Source: Streptomyces sp. B21-083
GTDB taxonomy: Bacteria; Actinomycetota; Actinomycetes; Streptomycetales; Streptomycetaceae
Assembly: GCF_036898825.1 (NCBI RefSeq)
Contig: NZ_JARUND010000002.1
Span: 2,790,001 to 2,854,000 of the forward strand
DNA: 64,000 nt
Direction of reading: 5' to 3'
The position numbers and the translations under genes are program-made. The notes beneath the pieces are model-generated. The model was not told where the DNA came from. It worked only from the letters and a program-made list of their open reading frames with translations, and ran no database searches. Of this stretch, positions 59,165 through 64,000 are shown piece after piece (the first letter of the stretch is position 1; each line of letters opens with the position of its first letter).

Positions 59165-60235
59165 TCAGCTGCAGCAGTCGGGGTCCAGTCCCGTCGGCAG
59201 CAGCTCGCCGCCGAACACCGCGCAGGTCGCCTCGTGGCCGCCGAGCGCGGCGACCGCGAGGAGCAGTGAACCCGCCGTCCAGGTGGTGAGTTCGCGCGGC
59301 CAGATCGCCTCGGCGTCGAACACGTAGCCCGTCCAGTACAGGCCGCTCTCCTCGTCGCGCAGGTGCTGGATCGACTGCAGGATCTCCAGGGCACGGTCGG
59401 ACTCACCCACCGCCCAGAGCGCCAGGGCGAGTTCGGCCGACTCGCCGCCGGTCACCCACGGGTTGGGCACGACGCAGCGCACCCCGAGGTCGGGGACGAC
59501 GAAGCGGTCCCAGCCCTCCTCGATACGGGACTTGGACTCCGGAGCCGTCAACGCGCCGCCCAGGACCGGGTAGTACCAGTCCATCGAGTAGCGGTCCTTG
59601 TCGAGGAACCGCTCGGGGTGCCGGCGGATCGCGTGGCGCAGCGCGCCCACCGCCAACTCCCAGTCGGGCTGCGGCTCTTCGCGCTCCTCGGCGATGGCGA
59701 GGGCGCAGCGCAGCGCGTGGTGGACGGACGAACTGCCCGTCAGCAGACCGTCCTTGACCTCGGTGCCGTCGTCCTCGCGCTTCCACCCGATCTCACCGCC
59801 GGGCTGCTGCAGCTGGAGGACGAACTCGACGGCCGCGAAGACCGTCGGCCACATCCGGTCCAGGAAGTTGTCGTCGCCGGTGGAGAGATAGTGGTGCCAG
59901 ACGCCGACCGCTATGTAGGCGACGAAGTTGGTCTCCCGCCCCCGGTCGGTGACGGCGTCCGCGTCCCCGTCGGAGTACGCGGCGTACCAGGAGCCGTCCT
60001 GGACCTGGTGGGCGGCCAGCCACAGGTACGCCCGCTCGGCGGCCTCGTGCTCGCCGGCCGCGTCCAGGGCCATCGCCGCCTCGGTGTGGTCCCACGGGTC
60101 GAGGTGGTGTCCCCGGAACCACGGTATGGCCCCGTCGTCCCGCTGCTCCGCGAGGATCCCGCGAACGGTGAGGGCGGCCTGCTCGGCGGTGAGGACCCCG
60201 GGCAGGACGAGGTGTTCTGTCCGGGGGGTCGTCAC
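59165..60235 (-). CDS. Prenyltransferase/squalene-cyclase-repeat (alpha-toroid) protein
   Basis: A 356-residue protein of squalene-cyclase-like repeats: ALTVRGILAEQRDDGAIPWF, AYLWLAAHQVQDGSWYAAYSDG and later QLQQPGGEIGW show the QxxDGSW-type units of an (alpha/alpha) barrel. The catalytic DxDD of true cyclases is not evident, so a glycoside-processing or carbohydrate-related barrel is possible. The GTG overlaps the stop of the methyltransferase upstream (GTGA), so this is the last gene of the operon glycosyltransferase, methyltransferase, alpha-toroid. Confidence 0.86.
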   Translation of the reverse strand: MTTPRTEHLVLPGVLTAEQAALTVRGILAEQRDDGAIPWFRGHHLDPWDHTEAAMALDAAGEHEAAERAYLWLAAHQVQDGSWYAAYSDGDADAVTDRGRETNFVAYIAVGVWHHYLSTGDDNFLDRMWPTVFAAVEFVLQLQQPGGEIGWKREDDGTEVKDGLLTGSSSVHHALRCALAIAEEREEPQPDWELAVGALRHAIRRHPERFLDKDRYSMDWYYPVLGGALTAPESKSRIEEGWDRFVVPDLGVRCVVPNPWVTGGESAELALALWAVGESDRALEILQSIQHLRDEESGLYWTGYVFDAEAIWPRELTTWTAGSLLLAVAALGGHEATCAVFGGELLPTGLDPDCCS

Positions 60236-60987
60236 TTGGCGGCCACCTCGGCTTCGGACTCGGAGAGGCTCGGGAGGTGCGGCTTGGTCGCGTAGGCCAC
60301 GAAGCTCTTGCCGATCAGCGGGTTCAGCGCCTGCTCGGCGACCCGGGTGGCCAGCGGTTTCTTCATGATGTCCCAGACCAGCAGCTTGTGGTAGGCGCGC
60401 ACCGGCAGCACCTTGTCGTTGTCCACCCCGAACGCGCACTTCAGCCACCAGTACGGGGAGTGGAGGGCGTGGGCGTGGTGGGTGCCGTAGGGCGTCAGTC
60501 CCGCTTCCCGGATCTTCGCGAGCAGTTCGTCCGCCTTGTAGATGCGGATGTGGCCGCCCTCGACCTCGTGATAGGCGTCGGAGAGGGACCAGCAGATCTT
60601 CTCGGGCCCGTAGCGCGGCACGGTGATCGCGATCCGGCCGCCGGGCTTCAGCACCCGGACCATCTCCGCGAGTACGCCCTTGTCGTCCGGGATGTGCTCC
60701 ATGACCTCGGAGATGATCACGACGTCGAAGGACTCGTCGGGGAACGGCAGGGCCAGGGCGTTGCCCTCCATGGCCGTCGCGGTGGCCCCGGCGGGCGCCT
60801 CGCCCGCCTCCTTCATCGCCGCGAACCACTTGGCGACCTCGCGGATCTCGTCACCGTTCTGGTCGAGCGCCACGACCTGGGCACCACGCCGGTAGCACTC
60901 GAACGCGTGCCGCCCGGCTCCGCAGCCGAGGTCCAGAACGCGGTCGCCCGGCGCCAACGGGAACCGGGTGAAGTCGACGGTCAGCAC
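60232..60987 (-). CDS. Class I SAM-dependent methyltransferase of the glycosyltransferase operon
   Basis: A 251-residue methyltransferase. Motif I is VLDLGCGAGRHAFECYRRG, then VVALDQNGDEIREVAKW, NALALPFPDESFDVVIISEVMEHIPD and EMVRVLKPGGRIAITVPRYGPE (UbiE/COQ5-like). The GTG at 60987 overlaps the end of the glycosyltransferase by 7 bases, and its own stop overlaps the next start. It probably methylates a glycolipid or sugar made in the same operon. Confidence 0.9.
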   Translation of the reverse strand: MLTVDFTRFPLAPGDRVLDLGCGAGRHAFECYRRGAQVVALDQNGDEIREVAKWFAAMKEAGEAPAGATATAMEGNALALPFPDESFDVVIISEVMEHIPDDKGVLAEMVRVLKPGGRIAITVPRYGPEKICWSLSDAYHEVEGGHIRIYKADELLAKIREAGLTPYGTHHAHALHSPYWWLKCAFGVDNDKVLPVRAYHKLLVWDIMKKPLATRVAEQALNPLIGKSFVAYATKPHLPSLSESEAEVAAK

Positions 60988-62513
60988 GAAGTCCTGCTTT
61001 CGCGGTCGGGGAATTCGAGTGGGGGAACGGCGGAAACCGTGGTCACGGAGACGGGCCCTGCGACGGTGCCGTCGGCGGGGCCGGGCGCGGCCTCGGAGCG
61101 GGCCGGAGCCGGGGACGCCGAGCCGGCCGGAGCCGCGGGCGCGGAGCGGCGAGGAGGCCTCGGCGGCGTCTGCCCGGCCGCGGAGCGGGCTACGGCCTCG
61201 CGGTAGTGGGCTGCTGTGCCCTCCGCCGCTCGGGCCCAGGTGAAGCGGGACAGTACGCGTTCGCGGCCGGCTCGGCCCAGGCGTGCTCTCAGGTCCGGGT
61301 CGGCGAGGAGGGTGGCCAGGGCGGTGGCCAGGGCTCCGGGGTCGCCCGGTGGGACCGCCAGGCAGGTTTCGCCGTCGGGGCCGGCCACCTCCGGGATCGC
61401 TCCGCCGGTGGTGGCGACCAGGGGTGTCCCGGTGGCCATCGCCTCGGCCGCCGGAAGCGAGAAGCCCTCGTACAGGGACGGTACGCAGGCGATCTCCGCC
61501 GAGCGCACCAGGTCGACGAGTTCGGCGTCGGAGATGCCCTTCACGAACTCGACGGCGCCTTCGAGGCCGTACCGCTCGATGGCCTGGGCGACGGGCCCGT
61601 CCTCGGCGCGCTTGCCGACGACCACGAGGTGGGCGGCGGGATGTTCCGTACGTACCTTCGCGAGCGCCTCGACGAGGAACACCAGCCCCTTGAGGGGAAC
61701 GTCCGCGCTGGACGTGGTCACGATGCGGCCCGGCACCTGGCGTACCGCCGGGTCGGGTGAGAAGAGGTCGGTGTCCGCGCCGATGTGCACGACGTGGATG
61801 CGCTCGTCCCGTACGCCGAGATGGTCGACGATCTCCTGACGCGAGGTGCCCGAGACGGTCAGTACCGACGGCAGGCGGCGCGCCACCCGCTTCTGCATGC
61901 GGGTGAAGCCGTACCAGCGCCGTACGGACATCCGTCGGCGCCTGCTGTCGGCCGCGTCCAGGTCCAACTGCCGGTCCACGGTGATGGGGTGGTGGATGGT
62001 GGTGACGAGCGGCGCGCCGATGTCGCCCAACAGGCCGTATCCGAGCGTCTGGTTGTCGTGCACGACGTCGAACTCGCCGCTGCGGGCGCGCAGTTGGCGG
62101 CGAACACGCAGGGAGAACGTGAGCGGTTCGGGAAAGCCGCCGGTCCACATCGTGGCGACTTCGAGCGCGTCGATCCAGTCGCGGTACTCGCCGCGCCCCG
62201 GAGTGCGGAAGGGGTCCGGCTGGCGGTACAGGTCGAGGCTGGGCAGCTCGGTGAGGACGGGGTCGGGGCCGGCTGCGAACCCCGCACGCCCGTCGCGGCC
62301 GTCGAGCACGTCCAGCACCGGGTACGGCTGGGAGCCGATGACCTCGACGCGGTGACCGAGCCGGGCCAGTTCGCGGGACAGATGGCGTACGTAGACGCCC
62401 TGTCCGCCGCAGAACGGGTTCCCTTTATAGGTCAGAAGTGCGATGTTGAGCGGTCGCTCGCCGTCCGCCGCAGGATCCCCCGGAGGGCCTGCCTCGCTGG
62501 CCTCGGCCGTCAC
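60981..62513 (-). CDS. GT4-family glycosyltransferase
   Basis: A 510-residue GT-B enzyme. The N-terminal domain opens with LNIALLTYKGNPFCGGQGVYVRHLSREL; the donor-binding C-terminal domain has VPLKGLVFLVEAL, LVVVGK and the E-x7-E motif in VPSLYEGFSLPAAEAMATGTPLV. A Pro/Ala/Ser tail of about 70 residues is added. It likely transfers a sugar to a lipid or peptide acceptor at the membrane. Start GTG 62513 follows a purine-rich GGGCCGGGA. A KstR-like box lies 55 bases upstream. Confidence 0.9.
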   Translation of the reverse strand: MTAEASEAGPPGDPAADGERPLNIALLTYKGNPFCGGQGVYVRHLSRELARLGHRVEVIGSQPYPVLDVLDGRDGRAGFAAGPDPVLTELPSLDLYRQPDPFRTPGRGEYRDWIDALEVATMWTGGFPEPLTFSLRVRRQLRARSGEFDVVHDNQTLGYGLLGDIGAPLVTTIHHPITVDRQLDLDAADSRRRRMSVRRWYGFTRMQKRVARRLPSVLTVSGTSRQEIVDHLGVRDERIHVVHIGADTDLFSPDPAVRQVPGRIVTTSSADVPLKGLVFLVEALAKVRTEHPAAHLVVVGKRAEDGPVAQAIERYGLEGAVEFVKGISDAELVDLVRSAEIACVPSLYEGFSLPAAEAMATGTPLVATTGGAIPEVAGPDGETCLAVPPGDPGALATALATLLADPDLRARLGRAGRERVLSRFTWARAAEGTAAHYREAVARSAAGQTPPRPPRRSAPAAPAGSASPAPARSEAAPGPADGTVAGPVSVTTVSAVPPLEFPDRESRTSC

Positions 62514-62567
62514 TCCCGGCCCCCTTCTCCCCACGGTTTCCCGCGAGACTACGACGGGACGCTAATC

Positions 62568-62581
62568 TAGAACAAGTTTCA
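62568..62581. promoter_or_regulatory. KstR-type operator between glycosyltransferase and tetR genes
   Basis: TAGAACAAGTTTCA matches TnnAACnnGTTnnA at every fixed base. It lies between the divergent glycosyltransferase (start 62513) and TetR (start 62768) genes, as expected for autoregulation of KstR. Confidence 0.75.
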
Positions 62582-62767
62582 GACTTGATCGTTCAGGAGG
62601 CTCCGAATCTACCGGCAGGTACGTCGGCTGTGAGCGGTGGATCAGGTGATTCGCGCCACGGCGGACGCACAACACGAAGTGCCATGCTGCCGACTGTTTG
62701 CTGACACACGACTGACCGATCGCCGCATGACGACCGAGCGATCACCGACTGTCACGGAACGGGACCC

Positions 62768-63448
62768 ATGCCTGCCGACGCGAAGGTGGAAGCTCATACG
62801 GCGCGACCGAGTTCGCCGCCGCACTCCGCTCCGCTCACGGAGCGGCAGGAGGCCCGTCGGCGCCGGATCCTGCACGCGAGCGCGCAGTTGGCGAGCCGGG
62901 GCGGGTTCGACGCGGTGCAGATGCGGGAGGTCGCGGAGTCCTCGCAGGTCGCGCTCGGCACGCTCTACCGGTACTTCCCGTCCAAAATCCATCTGCTGGT
63001 CGCCACGATGCAGGACCAGTTGGAACACATGCACGGCACGCTGCGCAAGAAACCCCCGACCGGCGAGACGGCGGCGGAGCGGGTGGCGGAGACCCTGATG
63101 CGCGCCTTCCGCGCCCTCCAGCGCGAGCCGCATCTGGCGGACGCGATGGTGCGTGCTCTGACCTTCGCGGACCGCAGTGTCTCGCCGGAGGTCGACCAGG
63201 TCTCCCGCCAGACGACGGCGATCATCCTGGACTCGATGGGCCTGGGAGAAGGCGAACCCGGCCGGGGCCAGGGTCAGACTCAGGGCCACCCGACCCCCGA
63301 GCAGCTCTCGGCGGTGCGCGTCATCGAGCACACCTGGCACTCGGCCCTGGTCACCTGGCTGTCCGGCCGCGCCTCGATCGCCCAGGTGAAGATCGACATC
63401 GAGACGGTGTGCCGGCTGATCGACCTGACGGATCCCGAGCGGGACTGA
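62768..63448 (+). CDS. kstR: KstR-type TetR-family transcriptional repressor
   Basis: A 226-residue TetR protein. The HTH is EARRRRILHASAQLASRGGF, DAVQMREVAESSQVALGTLYRYFPSK. The ligand-binding domain with MQDQLEHMHGTLRKK and LIDLTDP is of the KstR kind, the repressor of steroid catabolism in actinobacteria, relieved by steroid CoA-thioesters. The KstR-type box at 62568 lies 187 bases before it. A Gly/Gln-rich loop (EGEPGRGQGQTQG, residues 160-175) is unusual. KstR identity is inferred from sequence and operator together. Confidence 0.8.
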   Translation: MPADAKVEAHTARPSSPPHSAPLTERQEARRRRILHASAQLASRGGFDAVQMREVAESSQVALGTLYRYFPSKIHLLVATMQDQLEHMHGTLRKKPPTGETAAERVAETLMRAFRALQREPHLADAMVRALTFADRSVSPEVDQVSRQTTAIILDSMGLGEGEPGRGQGQTQGHPTPEQLSAVRVIEHTWHSALVTWLSGRASIAQVKIDIETVCRLIDLTDPERD

Positions 63449-63551
63449 ACAGGTCCCGGAGCGGGACCGAACAGGTTCCAGGGGACTTGGGGCGGTCCCG
63501 GCGCGCCCGTCCCGCCGCACTCGCGCACGCGAAAGGGACCTACGAGACGGG

Positions 63552-63648
63552 TTTCCCCGCTCCGGTGTTACCCGGATCGGGTCCCGAGGTCGCCTTCCGG
63601 CCCGCCAACTGCCGTCCAGCCTCTCAGCCCTACCGTCAATGTCGGCCC
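63552..63648 (-). ncRNA. TPP-riboswitch-like element without downstream gene
   Basis: Read on the minus strand, GGGCTGAGAGG (the invariant CUGAGA of TPP riboswitches, 63622-63628) is followed about 40 bases later by ACCCGATCCGGGTAACACC, GGAGCGGGGA, matching the 3' consensus ACCUGAUCCGGGUAAUACC-GGCGnAGGGA (63553-63582). The P1 pairing is weak. No minus-strand gene begins after it; the RNA would run into the 3' end of the tetR gene. Confidence 0.55.
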
Positions 63649-63724
63649 CAGCGGATGCCGAAGCGTCTCGCCGAAGTCGGCTACGACGGTTGAACTCCCT
63701 CACTCGTCCCGTAGGCCTGTTTCC

Positions 63725-63752
63725 ATAATATGGCTTATGTCACGATATGGAA
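63725..63752 (-). promoter_or_regulatory. Possible promoter of the riboswitch-like RNA
   Basis: On the minus strand TTCCAT, 16 bases, TATTAT resembles a -35/-10 pair. The same bases also form the dyad TTCCATA...TATGGAA (63721-63752). It is the most A+T-rich spot of the last 10 kb. Confidence 0.35.
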
Positions 63753-63769
63753 CCCCTCGTTGAAGATTC

Positions 63770-64000
63770 TTAGTCCTCCGGCGGAAACACCGCCTCCCCG
63801 CCCTCCAGCAGCGTGATCATGATCGCCTCCACCGGGCAGTTCTCCGCCGCCGCCAGCACCTTCTCGTTGGCGTCCCTGTCCGGTTCGACCGGGTGGGACT
63901 GCATCCCGGTGTCGAGGCGGAACCCGCCCGGGGCCCGGTGGACGCACTGGGCCGAGCCGATGCACAGCGAGCGGTCCACCTCCACGTGCCAGCGATCACC
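63770..64000 (-). CDS. 3Fe-4S/4Fe-4S ferredoxin, 5' end outside window
   Basis: About 77 codons are visible on the minus strand, open to the edge. The cluster ligands are in CIGSAQCVHRAPGGF and NCPVEAI: Cys-x5-Cys and a third Cys-Pro, the pattern of 3Fe-4S ferredoxins that serve cytochrome P450 and acyl/steroid oxygenases. GTG 63985 (EVDRSLC) is a possible start, but residues GDRWH upstream look conserved, so the true start is probably just beyond the edge. The P450 or hydroxylase partner is not in the window. Confidence 0.85.
   Translation of the reverse strand, partial: GDRWHVEVDRSLCIGSAQCVHRAPGGFRLDTGMQSHPVEPDRDANEKVLAAAENCPVEAIMITLLEGGEAVFPPED

Larger units (their letters stand above)
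63449..63769. other. 321-base gap with riboswitch-like element
   Basis: No reading frame is convincing. It contains a TPP-riboswitch-like element on the minus strand and an A+T-rich dyad with promoter-like hexamers; both are listed separately. Confidence 0.5.

Overview
The window is about 70% G+C. It carries a type A RNase P RNA gene, an XRE/DUF397 regulator pair, SigE-type sigma factors and many GTG, TTG and GTGA-coupled starts. Together these point to a Streptomyces chromosome. No tRNA, rRNA or CRISPR array was seen.

Bases 1 to about 32,275 look like an accessory island rich in anti-phage-type genes. In order it holds: the 3' part of a very large DNA adenine methyltransferase (1-3755); an inactivated IS701-type insertion sequence with 20-bp terminal inverted repeats (3888-5291); a small DUF4357-like/membrane gene pair; a decayed copy of a TOPRIM-like gene followed by an intact ATPase plus TOPRIM-like (DUF4276-type) pair (6050-8335); an XRE/DUF397 pair and a helix-turn-helix gene; a PASTA-like membrane protein, a Ser/Thr kinase with TPR repeats and a PH-like-domain protein (11133-15875); a three-gene operon of DUF262 protein, DUF3696-type ATPase and an unknown protein (16111-19457); a HATPase gene next to a nuclease-like protein (19663-21645); and a divergent set made of a T4 beta-family protein, a 2343-residue helicase-nuclease and a RelE/UvrD fusion helicase (21684-32247). 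The island ends in a gene that lost its C-terminus (32270-32573), next to rnpB. The best candidates for an undescribed system are the DUF262/DUF3696/unknown operon and the giant helicase/RelE-UvrD/beta-protein locus.

Bases 32,745 to 64,000 look like core chromosome: rnpB (minus strand, overlapped by the end of an EamA transporter gene), an AraC regulator, a Uma2 nuclease-fold protein, an RNB ribonuclease, yaaA, a VOC protein, a GNAT acetyltransferase, eda, an RNase H/phosphatase, a zinc-ribbon protein with an apparent CTG start, a Nif3-like protein, a two-component system whose kinase has a Gly/Ala repeat inside its ATPase domain, a SigE sigma factor with a membrane partner, an MFS exporter with an extra C-terminal domain, an amidase, an F420-type oxidoreductase, and a glycosyltransferase/methyltransferase/squalene-cyclase-repeat operon.

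Two perfect matches to the KstR operator (TnnAACnnGTTnnA) occur at 48761 and 62568. The first lies before a MaoC-ADH-SDR operon, the second before a TetR gene of KstR type. With the ferredoxin at the right edge this suggests a steroid or fatty-acyl catabolic regulon, although the MaoC gene carries a one-base frameshift. A TPP-riboswitch-like element with no downstream gene lies at 63552-63648.
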